Below, one piece after another: positions 19,335 to 30,053 of a stretch of DNA of 64,000 bases. Origin of the DNA: CAVXXB01 sp963765585 (GTDB lineage Bacteria > Calditrichota > Calditrichia > JAJRVZ01); NCBI GenBank assembly GCA_963765585.1, contig CAVXXB010000011.1, positions 186,001-250,000 of the forward strand, read 5' to 3'. The notes below the pieces were generated by a model. That model did not search any database. It saw only the letters and a list, made by a program, of their open reading frames with translations, and was not told the DNA's origin. The position numbers were made by a program, and so were the translations under genes. Numbering within the stretch: the first letter of the stretch is position 1; the number at the start of each line of letters is the position of its first letter.

Positions 19335-19654
19335 CTTTTAAAACTCCTTTAATTCATCTAAATATTTAAAAATTTAACCTCAGAGTAACTAATGCTCGCT
19401 TTCTGATGAGCGACGATCTTTAAAATTTCAATTAGATCAAAATTAATTTTCACCACGAAGTTCACGAAGAGCACAAGATAAAATGTCTTAACTTCCTTCG
19501 CGTGCTTCGTGTGCTTCGTGGTAAATATACAGATCAACAAAATATATCTAGTTTAGTTCACATATAATATTTTTATATCACAAAATGTTCTGTAAATATT
19601 CCTGATTTTTTCCAGATGTGAATTTACTGAAGAGTTAAATGTTATTTCAAGTAT
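19335..19654. other. Gap upstream of htpG containing a family D hairpin repeat
   Basis: At 19451-19523 is a family D element: ACCACGAAGTTCACGAAGAGC on the left and TGCTTCGTGTGCTTCGTGGT on the right, inverted around an A/T-rich centre. The open frame across it is a known kind of spurious protein encoded by such repeats. The rest is AT-rich with nothing recognisable. Confidence 0.65.
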
Positions 19655-20972
19655 TTATAATTGTATTGTGACAGGCATCTTATTCAGGATTTCTCGTTTA
19701 TAATAAATTGCGAGAGAGATCCCCCGTGATATCATAAAAATAGTCAGTGCCAACCACAGGGCATGGTTATGAATTTCATCTTTTAACAAATAATATACGG
19801 GCAGATAGAAGACAAACAGACATACCAGCATGGCATTCCGCATGGCGACACTTGCTGTAGCCCCGATAAATATTCCATCCCAGATGTAGCAAAAACTACT
19901 AATAACAGGCGCGATCATAGTCCAGATCATCATACTGAGAGCCAGTGTGATCACATCGGCTTTATTGGTAAATATACCGATAATTTGCTCAGGAAATAAA
20001 ACATAACATAGAGAAATTATTATTGACATCCCGATGCCCCAGTAAAAAGTATAACGTACGGCCCTGCTCAAATTTTTCCGGTCACCGGCGCCAACATACC
20101 TGCCAACCAGGCTTTCCGCGGCAAATGCAAATCCATCTATACCATAGGACATAATAGTCCACAAATTAATCAAAATCGAGTTGGCAGCCAGAATCAGACT
20201 CTCCCGATTCAGCAGACTTGGCTGTAAAAAATGAAAATGCGAATATTAAGGCAAGCGTACGGATAAATATATCCCGGTTGACAGCAAAAAACTTTGATAA
20301 CTCACTCCACTTAAGCACCAGATCCTTTTGGAATGACGATAACTGACTGCGATACAGGCGCATAAACAAATATATGGCCGTAAGTAAGCCAAAATAGTTG
20401 GCTACCACTGTTCCCCAGGCGACGCCGTCCACATGCATATTAAGTACTTTGATAAAAAACAGGTTAAAAATGATATTTACAAAATTGGTAACCACTGCTA
20501 ATATCAGCGGATACTTGGCATTTTGCATACCGAGAAACCAACCAGCAAAGGCATATAATGAAAGCGTTGCAGGTGCGGCTAATACACGAATATTGAAGTA
20601 CTGGCGGGCGTACATTTCCACTTCCTGAGAAGTTTCAAAGAGACGGAAGCTGAAGGATATTATCAGTGAATGAAAAATGATAATTAAAAATCCAAATACA
20701 AAAGCCACCAGCATGGCTCTGGTCAGAATCAGGATACTCTGAGTACGGTCATTCTGACCAAACGCCTGGGCAGTAAGGCCGGTTGTGCCCATTCTGAGAA
20801 ATCCGAAGCCCCAATATATAAAATTGAATATCATGCCCCCCACCGCAATTGCACCGAGATAAGATACCTTTTCAAGATGACCCACCAGGGCCGTATCAAC
20901 GGAACTCAGAAGCGGCACTGTCAGATTGCTGATGATGTTTGGTATGACTAAACGGAGAATTTGTCGGTTCAT
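19655..20972 (-). CDS. MATE family efflux transporter, DinF-like, frame broken once
   Basis: Two frames join to about 438 residues with twelve membrane segments, beginning MNRQILRLVIPNIISNLTVPLL with the DinF-like phrase SSVDTALVGHL. The second half contains IMSYGIDGFAFAAESLVGRYVGAG, which matches the DinF subgroup. One extra base at 20198 breaks the frame after TAKSAESGE, before LILAANSIL. The ATG at 20972 shares its A with the DUF4105 stop codon (TAATG), so the two genes are probably translationally coupled. Confidence 0.82.
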
Positions 20973-22213
20973 TATTTTACAGTATTCGACGGAAGGATTT
21001 TTAACCAGATATATGTCAGTGACCATAACACCGGTAGAATAAGACAAATTGACAACAGGTTATCCTGGTCAAACGCAGGAAACATCTTTAAAGGTAATAG
21101 CAGAACTGCCAATCCACTTAAAATTATGGTTAATATTTTCATCCAGCGTGATACTTCCTTCTTTGATCTGAGCAAATTGAAACCCAAAATAATATAGAGC
21201 ATCGTCAGGGGATTGCTCAAAAACAGATTCTCGTTCCAGTAAGTCACAATATGATCGGTAAACAGGCTTATCAGGAAAAGAGCCAGACCGGGAAATCCGA
21301 TAATAAGACCAAAAGCGATAACAAATATGGAGAGCAGTATTCTTGCAAACTTATATTGATTTTTACACAGTATTGCCAACAGAAAAAAAATAGCACTGAT
21401 TAATATTCCCGCAATTAATGCTGCCGGCCAATGGACCGGTGGTTCTTCCGGAACAATATAGACATCGACCGCTTCATAATACGTCGTACTTTGCTCGACT
21501 AAATCCCGTGTTTCCCCTTCGGCATCCACATATGTTAATTCCGCTACATTTCTTTCCAGTTCGGTAGGCAAAAACATTTCATCCCACTTACGTATTGGCT
21601 TATCTATAGAGTCATTCATAAGAAACATCAGCAACCAATCCATAAAATAACTGCGGTGCGTGTGTATTCTTGTGAGTTCCCGCAGTGTCATTCGGCCTGG
21701 TACTTTTGTGGCCTTGGCAAACTGGCCATCAACCATTTTGTCTATCAGATCACGCAACCGGGTGGCGCAATTGTCATAATAATGATCATACAAATATTCC
21801 CGGTTTTGCGGTAACACATTTTTTGCCAGGAATTTTGCCATTGCCAGTTTCTTATCGGCAGGTAAATTTAAGGTTTGAATGCGAATGGTTCGATTCATTC
21901 GGGCGTAAAAATTCAATGCCAGCTGGGCATCCCAGACACCGACCCAAAAAATCAACCGGCCCTGGATAAAATTGAGCGCAAAATTATCCTGCTCAAATGA
22001 AAAGAGACCATAATTGTAAAAAGAAGCCGCGTCAATGCGCGTATCCTCGATAATAATTCCGGTATGCCCCCACCACATCGGTAGATCGTCCCCCGGATCG
22101 ATGGTCACCAACTTGATGACAAGATGATCATTTGGTTTTTCAATTAAATCCTGGGCAAACAATCCTGCACAAATTGTAAACAATAAAAAAATTATAAAAA
22201 TAACTCTATTCAT
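20972..22213 (-). CDS. DUF4105 (Lnb N-terminal periplasmic domain) membrane protein
   Basis: The 413-residue protein has a signal peptide (residues 1-20, ending LFAQ), a periplasmic domain with DUF4105 signatures (WWGHTGIIIED near residue 47; YDHYYDNCATRLRDLID near 142), and five or six hydrophobic segments from about residue 265 to the end. The conserved His and Cys give the domain a cysteine-peptidase-like look, but the biochemical role is unknown. It is followed directly, with TAATG overlap, by a MATE transporter. Confidence 0.75.
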   Translation of the reverse strand: MNRVIFIIFLLFTICAGLFAQDLIEKPNDHLVIKLVTIDPGDDLPMWWGHTGIIIEDTRIDAASFYNYGLFSFEQDNFALNFIQGRLIFWVGVWDAQLALNFYARMNRTIRIQTLNLPADKKLAMAKFLAKNVLPQNREYLYDHYYDNCATRLRDLIDKMVDGQFAKATKVPGRMTLRELTRIHTHRSYFMDWLLMFLMNDSIDKPIRKWDEMFLPTELERNVAELTYVDAEGETRDLVEQSTTYYEAVDVYIVPEEPPVHWPAALIAGILISAIFFLLAILCKNQYKFARILLSIFVIAFGLIIGFPGLALFLISLFTDHIVTYWNENLFLSNPLTMLYIILGFNLLRSKKEVSRWMKILTIILSGLAVLLLPLKMFPAFDQDNLLSICLILPVLWSLTYIWLKILPSNTVK

Positions 22214-22269
22214 TTTCTGCTGCCGTAATTATTTTGTTATTATTTATAAATCGGAACTATTCATTATCT

Positions 22270-22431
22270 ATTCTCGCAGAGACGCAAAGAATTCAATTAG
22301 TAATTAGTTATTTGGAACTTGTAACTTGGAATTAAGGATATTTTGTAGCAACTTCATAATTATTCAAAGTCAGATTACCAACAACAAATAGCCAATTACA
22401 AATTCCCAATTTCCAATTCCCAATCCTTGAT
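22270..22431. repeat. Family E fragment and family A repeat
   Basis: TCTCGCAGAGACGCAAAGAA (family E) is followed by a family A element with AATTAGTAATTAGTTATTTGG, the core TTTTGTAGCAACTTC and a right arm AATAGCCAATTACAAATTCCC. It lies upstream of the DUF4105 gene and contains no coding signal. Confidence 0.7.
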
Positions 22432-22502
22432 TCCTGATAGAACCGGCGATAACTCCGGTTTTTCCGAATTAATTCCTCAATCAAAAAAGACTCCTTAGAA
22501 AA

Positions 22503-23025
22503 TTAGGGTTGGCCAAAAAATCCGATAAACAAATAAGATATCAATCCATATGCAACCCAACCGACAAGACAGACAATAACAGCCCGGAGGGTACTCTTAT
22601 AGTCCAGAGCCTGGCGAACAGCAATTACAGTTGTTATCAGCATCCAAATTGAAGCAATAATCGCTATGGTAGCTTCCAGTCCTGGAATGATACCAATTAT
22701 CCTGATCAAACCGGGTGAACTGGCGAATCCGATAGTGCGTAAGCAATTGACCAAGATCCGCCTCAGTTTGTGGTTCAGGGATAAACTTGGCACCGATAAA
22801 GTAGATAATCCCGGCCCAGATTACCCAACCAAGCAGTGCGGATATACTGCCTGTGATCAAGCCACCAAGGCCGAAATAATATATGCTACCAATACCGGCA
22901 GCAATACTGGAAAGCACTACGACTGACATAGCTTGCCAAATGGCACTGCTATCAGCTTCCACTTCTTCATAAATATCTGATTTGAGTAAAGCGGAATTAA
23001 TGACACGTTCTTTAAAACTGGACAT
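22503..23025 (-). CDS. Yip1-domain membrane protein, frame broken once
   Basis: Two frames join to about 173 residues with five hydrophobic segments. The start FKERVINSALLKSDIYEEVEAD and the following TM helices with a GWVIWAGIIYFIGAKF helix are typical of bacterial Yip1 proteins, whose role is unknown. One extra base at 22740 shifts the frame between LGQLL and RTIGFASSPGLIRIIG. A good AGGAGGTTC lies upstream of the ATG. It stands alone. Confidence 0.75.
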
Positions 23026-23243
23026 GCGAACCTCCTATATTTAATATATCTTTACATTCTTGATGTAAGAGGCCAATCGAAAAAGCCCCTTAGACCCTAT
23101 ATACGCTATCCATGACAGTATCAAACAATAGATCTTACGAATATTTATTACATCATCTCCAAATACCTTAATGGTCTCAGACCGCTCCCGACACTATTCT
23201 ATCGCAAATTGCAGATTGCCTATCGACCAATATATTGCCTGGC
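23026..23243. other. Short gap after the NTF2-like gene, no feature seen
   Basis: AT-rich sequence between the NTF2-like gene end and the Yip1 start. I see no gene, hairpin or repeat of the families found elsewhere. Confidence 0.5.
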
Positions 23244-23712
23244 TTATTCCTTTCCCGGGCTTTTATTCCCCATATCCACTATCACCTTCCAATTTCCAGA
23301 ATTATCGATCCTCCACACATTCAGGTATTTTCCATCAGCTATTTACCGGGATTCCATCTTTATCATTATATGACATTTTATATTTACCCCAGGTCCAACC
23401 CAGTTCGCCCGAATTTGCAATTTCAGCCCGTTGCGGATCCCATTCCAGTGTATAAATTAAATCATTGTTTGCCATAGAGGCATAAATTGAGTCCAGGCCA
23501 AATAATGGAGATCTGCCGGCAGGTAACATAATGGCATCCTCAGCAAGATACTTGTGAAACGCATATGCCGCACTGGAATCCACTGAAAGTTTAGAGAACA
23601 TGCGGTCGGTTTCGAGTAATTTCGTAGAATTGGTGATGCCTGACCCACGCTGTTCACAAGACCAGAAAACCGAGACACAAATTACAATACCCAAAATTAT
23701 TTTTATATACAC
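23244..23712 (-). CDS. SnoaL/NTF2-like (DUF4440-type) lipoprotein, frame broken once
   Basis: The N-terminus is a lipoprotein signal (hydrophobic stretch then VFWSC with Cys at about residue 19), so the protein is probably anchored in the envelope. The rest resembles the DUF4440 branch of the NTF2-like fold: FHKYLAEDAIMLP and LGWTWGKYKMSYNDKDG, then GKYLNVWRIDNSGNWKV. The last part is in a different frame: base 23337 is extra, which creates a TGA after PVNS. Rejoined length is about 155 residues. The ligand or reaction is unknown. Confidence 0.7.
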
Positions 23713-23779
23713 TTATATTCTCCAAGATAAAATTAACGCTCATAGCAAAAATAACTAGCAACAAGAATAATATATAGAG

Positions 23780-23907
23780 ACTTCTGAAAAATGATTATTT
23801 TTACCTGAACGTCATTCTGAACTTGTTTCAGAATCCCTTAAAATAGACCCTGAAATAAATTCAGGGTGACGAAATTCAATTATTTATTACATTTTTCAGA
23901 AGTTTCA
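23780..23907. repeat. Family C palindromic element (inverted copy)
   Basis: The same element as 11224-11365 in the opposite orientation: ACTTCTGAAAAATGATTA on the left, hairpins CGTCATTCTGAAC / GTTTCAGAATC and CCCTGAAATAAATTCAGGG, and ATTTTTCAGAAGTTTC on the right. The two copies differ at scattered single bases, showing they are old relative to each other. Confidence 0.75.
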
Positions 23908-23987
23908 TTTAAATGATTCCGATTGGAAGGATAACTCACATCGTTTAAATTAATCAAGGAATAAATAAAAATAAAGAAAGAATATTA

Positions 23988-24839
23988 ATGATATTTGATA
24001 TTCTGGCATTTGCTGACTATAGCGGAGCGGCGGATTTAGATGCACAAAGGCGTCACATTTTTCTTGCCACAGGGAAAAAGAATAGTAACAGCGATTAAAA
24101 TTACATCTGGTTATACCCGCCAGAATCTTGAGAAAATAATTACAGACATATTATCCGGGGCGACAAAAAACAACAAGAGGGTTTTGTTCGGTTTTGATCA
24201 TAATTATGCATTTCCGAATGGCTTAATCGAATCCATCACCGGATTCTGACGATCTGAGTTGGAGAGGATTTATGAAAATGGTATAATAATGGTAGGGGTG
24301 TTTTTTTTGGTCTTGGAGTGAGTCCAAGAGACTGGGCCATTCAAATAAACATTGATGCTTAAAAGAAAATATGGCCTCTCTGCGGGACCATTTTGGGGTC
24401 CGCATTTTGATCCCCTGAAAAAACCAACAAATATTTTTGATAAACTGCCATTTTCAGAAAAACGATTCATAGAAAAATATGAGCCAAAAATGAAGTCCGT
24501 CTTTCAGCTAGGCGGCGCCGGATCTGTTGGACTGCAATCACTGTGGGGAATGTATCATTTGGCAAATATCATCGTGTTCTGTGAAGAAAATCAAATTCCC
24601 TTGCATTGCTGGCCTTATGATGGAATAAATATACCAGGGGAGAAGCATGTATTAATCGAAATTTATCCGGGTACTATAATAATGGAGAAAAGAGCGATGA
24701 AAATGATGCACGAAACACAGTTCTATTTTTTCTTGAGAGCCAAAGTGCGGGAAATCTGGAAAAGTTATTTCAAATCCCTGAGCGTCAAACAGCGAGTGAA
24801 ATTATAATGCGGGAGGGTTGGTTGCCCGGTGTTCAATAA
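23988..24839 (+). pseudogene. Disrupted conserved hypothetical gene (RNase H-fold/DUF429-like?)
   Basis: Starting at the ATG at 23988 a single protein of about 280 residues can be read only by changing frame at least five times: near 24075-24079 (A5 run), 24241, 24285, 24360 and 24691. The first four are gained bases and the last is one lost base or two gained. The rejoined product begins FDILAFADYSGAADLD and contains FGFDHNYAFPNG, GVSPRDWAIQIN, LSAGPFWGPHFDP, SLWGMYHLA and ends IMREGWLPGVQ. The DYSGAAD and FDHNYAFPNG parts recall DUF429-like RNase H folds. Family placement is tentative; codon sense is preserved between the breaks. Confidence 0.5.
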
Positions 24840-25031
24840 TCCGATTTGATATAAAAACCATAATGTAACAATTACTATCAAAATATCTAATTTTAGCAGA
24901 AACAGATATAAAAATTGGTATGAGGCAAGGAAAAATCTTGTATTTTTATTCACAATGCTATATCTTATTTTTTACTTTTAATCTCACCAGAACACGCAGG
25001 CTGTCGGAATTATCGCATTGCGGAGACTTTA

Positions 25032-26205
25032 GTGTATAAATTTTTAAAACCTATTTTTATACTTCTCTTCATAATACCAAACATATTGTGGTCGCAAAAA
25101 TATATCATTGATAATTTTGAGAGTGATCAGACTTTAAACACTGGCATTTTCATTCATCCGAAAACGCTGACAGCACCTTCAGTATATTCAAATCAGTACA
25201 GATTCACTTACTGTTATGGATGGCCAGCATTCTCTGCGTCTCGATTGGTCAATCGATGTCTGCGAGACCTGGGGTGGGTTGTCCCGGGTTGAACAATGGA
25301 TGCCGAAGACAGTCTTTTAAATTTATCATATTATGACACCTGTCTTTATGGTATAATGTTACCGGGGGGCAATCGGAAAATTCAAAGTCTGAATTCCATT
25401 TTATTCTTTTTGATGGCAGTGCATATGGTGGTAGTTACATTCCGGCATCTGCAGATTCCTGTGAAGTCTATTATTCATTTCATCATATCCTTGATCATCC
25501 GCAGGGATGGAATGAACTGAGGATACCACTCGAACAAGCAATGGAAATCGGTGAAGACAGATTCGTCCGTACGGTTGGCAGGGGATTTCAGGAAACGAGC
25601 AACTTGATACAGATAAAATCAAGGGATTCGCATTGAGTTTGCCTACCACCAGGACAGTGCGCATTTGAGCGGGACTATTCTTTTTGATTCCATGATGCAT
25701 CAACAAAAAGGTACATTGCCGGATTTATTCAAATGTGTATTTAAGTACGAAGTAGAGAATTCTTTATGAAACATCAACAAGAAGGTACATTGCGTAATTT
25801 GTTCAGGTGCTCGTTGAACCAACGAAATAAAAAAATAAGGCGTGAAGGCTGGGTGCCCGGAATTAACTTGAGGTTGGCGATGGCTACATACATTTATCTG
25901 GGATATATCTACAGGTATTGCCAATGAGAAGATTATTAAACCGGCACAAATTCTTTTAAAGCAAAATTATCCAAACCATTCAATCCGGAAACTGTCATCA
26001 GCTGGCAGTTGGCAACTAAATGCATGTGGATTTATCGGTGTACAATTTACTTGGGGAGAAGGTAACTACCTTAATTTCTCAGAGAATGAATCCGGGAAAA
26101 CATAACATCACATTTGATGGAAATAATCTTGCTAATGGCATATATTTCTATCAATTAGTAGCCGGTGAGTATAGAGAAGTCAGGAAAATGATATTATTGC
26201 GCTGA
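25032..26205 (+). pseudogene. Disrupted secreted protein with T9SS C-terminal sorting domain
   Basis: A signal peptide (MYKFLKPIFILLFIIPNILWSQ) opens the locus. Fragments then continue in different frames: VMDGQHSLRLDWS with CETWGGLSRVEQW, IPASADSCEVYYSFHHILDHPQGWNEL, and LSGTILFDSMMHQQ. The end holds an NYPNPFNPET-type linker, broken by a lost C near 25976, and the sorting domain at 26020-26205 (VDLSVYNLLGEKVTTLI, ending REVRKMILLR). At least five frame changes are needed, including single-base losses at about 25976 and 26018. The original was a surface or secreted protein exported by the type IX system; its function cannot be told. Confidence 0.6.
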
Positions 26206-26231
26206 ACATATGACACATGTAAAGACAAAAG

Positions 26232-26996
26232 TCAAATCAACTTAATGTCATCCAGGAACGGAAATTTCACGCGGGTATATGCAACATCCTGCACATCAAT
26301 CTCTACAAGTACAATTCTCTCTTCATCCTTTATTTCCATCAGTTTGTTTCCGGCTGGGGATATAATGGTACTTGCACCATTGTATTTATTGGATTTATCG
26401 TTCCCTATCCGGTTGACGGCCATGACAAAACACAGGTTTTCAATCGCCCTTGCTTTGAGGAGTGATGACCAATGATCAATCCGCTGTACCGGCCAGTTAG
26501 CGATATTAATGATGCCGGTTACCCGCTGCTTGCCATAACTCCTGAATAATTCCGGGAACCGTAAATCATAGCAGATACTCAAGCCAAAAGGAGCGCCACA
26601 AATTTCTGTGATCATCGGTTCTGATCCGGCGGAATAGAATCTGTTCTCGCCCGTAAACGAGAATGGATGTATTTTACGATACTTCGCCGCCACCAATCCA
26701 TTTGTTCCGATATGCATTAGGGTATTATAGTAATTCCTATCTGCTGATTCTATAAATCCATAGATAATATTCGTCCCGGTTGTGCGTGCCATTTCTGAAA
26801 AATAGTGGAAGGTTTCGCCCTGTTCGGTTTCAGCAAAACTCCGTGATCGCATAGTAAATCCGGTTAAGGTCATTTCCGGAAAAATAAGCAGATCAACTCC
26901 GGATAAATCATTATTCTCTAGTAATCCTGTTATTTTTTGCATACTTTCCTGTTTGTTTTCCCAAGCAGGATTTATTTGTGCTAATCCAATTTTCAT
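26232..26996 (-). CDS. Carbon-nitrogen hydrolase (nitrilase family, omega-amidase-like)
   Basis: This 254-residue protein has the Glu-Lys-Cys triad of the nitrilase superfamily: Glu in LIFPEMTLTGF, Lys in YRKIHPFS and Cys in LSICYDLRFPELFR. ARAIENLCFVMAVNRIG is also typical. The size and motifs best fit the YafV/omega-amidase branch, which hydrolyses alpha-ketoglutaramate and similar amides, but the substrate is inferred. It is convergent with the disrupted T9SS gene and has no operon partners. Confidence 0.88.
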   Translation of the reverse strand: MKIGLAQINPAWENKQESMQKITGLLENNDLSGVDLLIFPEMTLTGFTMRSRSFAETEQGETFHYFSEMARTTGTNIIYGFIESADRNYYNTLMHIGTNGLVAAKYRKIHPFSFTGENRFYSAGSEPMITEICGAPFGLSICYDLRFPELFRSYGKQRVTGIINIANWPVQRIDHWSSLLKARAIENLCFVMAVNRIGNDKSNKYNGASTIISPAGNKLMEIKDEERIVLVEIDVQDVAYTRVKFPFLDDIKLI

Positions 26997-27398
26997 TGAT
27001 ATTATCCTTACTTCCTTTATTGATAACCACAGAGTACACAGAACATTTAAAATATTTTATGGATATTTTTGTGAGGTTCCAGAGAATTTCTCTGTTATCT
27101 CTGTGGTTTTTCTTTTGATGCACCTATGTAATTTTAAAACTTCTGATTTTAGATGTAAACTTGCTTAGACGCAGCTTGAAGATTAAATTCGCCCATTAAT
27201 TTGTCACAGGTAATTAAACCCTGAATATTCATTTCTCGCAGAGTCGCGGAGACGCGAAGGATAAAATTAGAAATGAGAAATTAGGAATTTTTCAAGTAAT
27301 TATTCACACTTCTAATTTCTAATTACTCCAAAGGAGTCCCTCGAACTAACTGCTTTTCTCTGCGGCTCTGCGCCTCAGCGTGAAGAATAAATAAACTA
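26997..27398. other. Gap with family D, E and A repeats
   Basis: At 27029-27112 is a family D variant (CCACAGAGTACACAGAAC on the left, CTGTTATCTCTGTGG on the right). At 27233-27385 is a family E pair (CTCGCAGAGTCGCGGAGACG and CTGCGGCTCTGCGCC) that encloses a small family A palindrome (AATTAGAAATGAGAAATTAGG and CTTCTAATTTCTAATTACTC). No gene is apparent. Confidence 0.65.
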
Positions 27399-28695
27399 AT
27401 GGATAAAGCAATAAAAAACAAAAAGTTTGATTATCACCGGAAATTTGATTCCTTTGGCGATCATTCCGTCTTTAATAAATTAGATGCCGAATTACAGCAA
27501 TACATACGAGATCTGGCGTTCGAATTTAAATTTACCTTTCAGGAATTTCGCCAGACCGTAGAAATTGCCCGGGATCTTGATATGTGGCAGGAAAAACCAC
27601 TTAAACAATGGTGGCAGGAACGGTCAGAGATATTAAGGTCTGAAGAAATAAAGTGGGATAAAACATTATTTTTTAAAGAATTACGGAAATATATCTCAGA
27701 ACTTAAAAACACCGAAAAATCATATCAGAAATTTGAAAAAGAAAAATTCAAAACTAAGAATACAAAGAAAATTATTCAAACCGATCCGGGCGACAATATT
27801 CATGGCATGTGTCCGGTGGCTTCACCTAAGACGGTCTGTTGTAATCTCAGAACAATTGATGCCGTAGAGAATTGCACTTTTGGGTGCAGTTACTGTACTA
27901 TACAAACATTCTACACTTCAGAAATTCGTATAAATCAGAATCTTGAAGAAAAATTAAACAAGATACCCATAGATCAAAATCGATTTTATCATTTTGGCAC
28001 CGGACAATCTTCCGATTCATTGGCATATGGTGACCGTGATGGGATTTTATCCGCACATTGTAATTTTGCAGCAAAGAATCCCAATATTCTGATGGAGTTT
28101 AAAACAAAATCAAAAAACACGATTTTTTTTATGGAGAATGAGATTCCGTCAAATATTGTCTGTAGCTGGTCTTTAAATCCCCAAACCATCATATTAAATG
28201 AGGAGCATTTCACTGCTTCTCTGGCAGAACGGCTTGATGCTGCCAGATTGGTGGCGGATAAAGGTATCAAGGTGGCATTTCATTTTCATCCTATGGTGTA
28301 TTATTCGGACTGGGAAGAAGACTATGCTAGAAATTGCTCAGACAATAACCAATAATTTTAATAAAGATGAAGTACTGTTTATATCATTTGGCTCCGTAAC
28401 TTTGATTAAACCCGTTATCCAAAAAATCCGGGACCTGGGTAATCCCTCAAAAATATTACAGATGGATTTTGTGACCGACCCTCACGGGAAATTAACCTAC
28501 CCGGATGAAATTAAAATCAAAATGTTTACTCATATGTATCAGGCATTTAAATCATGGCATGATCAGGTTTTTTTCTATCTCTGTATGGAAAAAGAAGAAA
28601 TATGGCTGCAGACTCTGGGTTATTCATATGAGACCAATGAAATCTTTGAAGAGGAATTTGGCAAACACACAATGAGAAAAATTTATCCGGATTAG
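27399..28695 (+). CDS. Spore photoproduct lyase-like radical SAM protein, frame broken once
   Basis: Two frames join to about 431 residues. The radical SAM cluster motif C-x3-C-x2-C is in ENCTFGCSYCTIQTFY near residue 165, and the surrounding HGMCPVASPKTVCCNL and FHFHPMVYYSDWEEDYA are typical of the SPL family (COG1533). SPL repairs the thymine dimer of UV-irradiated spores; relatives in non-sporulating bacteria have unproven roles. One extra base at 28328-28329 shifts the frame between DYA and EIAQTITNNF. Family E and A repeats precede it and a family B fragment follows. Confidence 0.8.
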
Positions 28696-28699
28696 GTCG

Positions 28700-28740
28700 G
28701 GCTTTCGGCTTTCAGCCATCTGCTGTCGGCTCAATATTCT
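28700..28740. repeat. Family B fragment
   Basis: GGCTTTCGGCTTTCAGCCATCTGCTGTCGGCTC lies directly after the SPL-like stop codon, matching the left side of family B elements at 12648 and 59015. It separates the convergent SPL-like and dipeptidase genes. Confidence 0.6.
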
Positions 28741-28755
28741 ATTAGGTTGTTCAAT

Positions 28756-29844
28756 CTAGTTTTCATTCGCTTCTAATACTCGTAAAAAATTCCCATTGCA
28801 TATTTTTTTAATGGAAGAATCCGCAAATCCCCGGTTCTCTAATTCATCAGTTATCTTAGGCATATCGACACATCCTGAGATTCCATCCGGCAATGCCGGG
28901 ATACCGTCAAAATCAGATCCAAAGCCAATAAAATCATCACCAATCAGGTCAACCACATGGACAATATGATCCACAATTCGGCCATAGGCGACCCTGATCT
29001 CTGCCATTCGATTTTTCAGATCTTTATAAAACTGATTCATTGCATGGTATCTTGCCTCATGATTTGTCAGGAATTTTTTTTCAATATCAACGAGCTGCTC
29101 ATACAGATCTCTGCAATTTGCATGTTGATAATCCATATAAGTTTTGTCTAAAAAACCCGGATAAAAATTAATTCCCATCATTCCCTTATTTGCAGATATA
29201 GCTCTTATCTGTTCATCTGTGAGATTTCTCGCGGTAGGACAAATCGCCGAACAATTACTATGTGATGCGATAATTGGTTTCTCACTGAGTTCGATTACAT
29301 CCCAGAATGTCCGTTCATGCACATGTGAAACATCAACCATCATACCCAGATGATTCATTTTTCTTATAATATCTCTTCCAATTGACGATAAGCCGTAGGG
29401 CTTATCCCATTTTTCTCCGGAAGAGGCGGCCCATGAAAGATGCCGGGAGTGTGTCAGGGTCATATAACTGACACCCAAATTAAATAGTTCAGACAGCCGG
29501 GCCGGGTTCCCTTGAATAGCATGTCCGTTTTCTACCGCAAGCATGATTCCAATTTTGTCGGTTTGAAAAACCGAAAGCACATCATTGTAATTTTTAACCA
29601 GTTCGATCCGGTCATTATTTGCCACGCAAAATGACTGAATCTCAGAGATTAAATTTATTGTTTCACGAAAGGCCTGGTCTTCGGGAACGGTTGTGGAAAT
29701 ATAACAGGCAAAAATTTGCAGCCCAATGTTTCCAGCTGTCATTCCCGGAATATCGATATGCGCCTGAGATCCTGGACTGGCAAGATCCAGATTCGCCTGT
29801 AAGGCACCCACAGAATCACAATGTAAATCAATGATTTTGTTCAT
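28756..29844 (-). CDS. Membrane dipeptidase-type peptidase (M19)
   Basis: M19 enzymes are binuclear zinc dipeptidases. In this 362-residue protein the zinc ligands are visible: the HxD motif in IDLHCDSVGA, Glu in AVENGHAIQG, His in VDVSHVHERTF and IIASHSNC, with the closing FGSDFDGIPALPDGI. The family usually cleaves dipeptides with either L- or D-residues at the C-terminal side. I see no signal peptide, suggesting a cytoplasmic enzyme. It stands alone. Confidence 0.92.
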   Translation of the reverse strand: MNKIIDLHCDSVGALQANLDLASPGSQAHIDIPGMTAGNIGLQIFACYISTTVPEDQAFRETINLISEIQSFCVANNDRIELVKNYNDVLSVFQTDKIGIMLAVENGHAIQGNPARLSELFNLGVSYMTLTHSRHLSWAASSGEKWDKPYGLSSIGRDIIRKMNHLGMMVDVSHVHERTFWDVIELSEKPIIASHSNCSAICPTARNLTDEQIRAISANKGMMGINFYPGFLDKTYMDYQHANCRDLYEQLVDIEKKFLTNHEARYHAMNQFYKDLKNRMAEIRVAYGRIVDHIVHVVDLIGDDFIGFGSDFDGIPALPDGISGCVDMPKITDELENRGFADSSIKKICNGNFLRVLEANEN

Positions 29845-29887
29845 ATATTATCTGCCCTGCATTGACCTGGTGTTTACGAGTTTTAAC

Positions 29888-29983
29888 CGCCAAGTGCGCA
29901 GAGAAGGCGCTGAGTGCGCAAAATTAATAATTATATATCTTTGCGTATCTCGCGTAATTCTATGCGATCTTTGCGGTTAAGTA
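29888..29983. repeat. Family D variant repeat
   Basis: ACCGCCAAGTGCGCAGAGAAGG on the left and GCGATCTTTGCGGTTAAG on the right are imperfect inverted partners around an AT-rich centre. It lies between the acylase and the dipeptidase. Confidence 0.55.
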
Positions 29984-30053
29984 GATAACGCCCCTATATC
30001 TGGATATGCCGGATAAAGTTTTTGAGATTGACGAAAACAGGTCTGGAAGCAGG

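Noticed and set aside
19358..19540. Open frame containing TTKHTKHAKE
   Set aside because: It lies across a family D palindrome and is a typical spurious product of such repeats.
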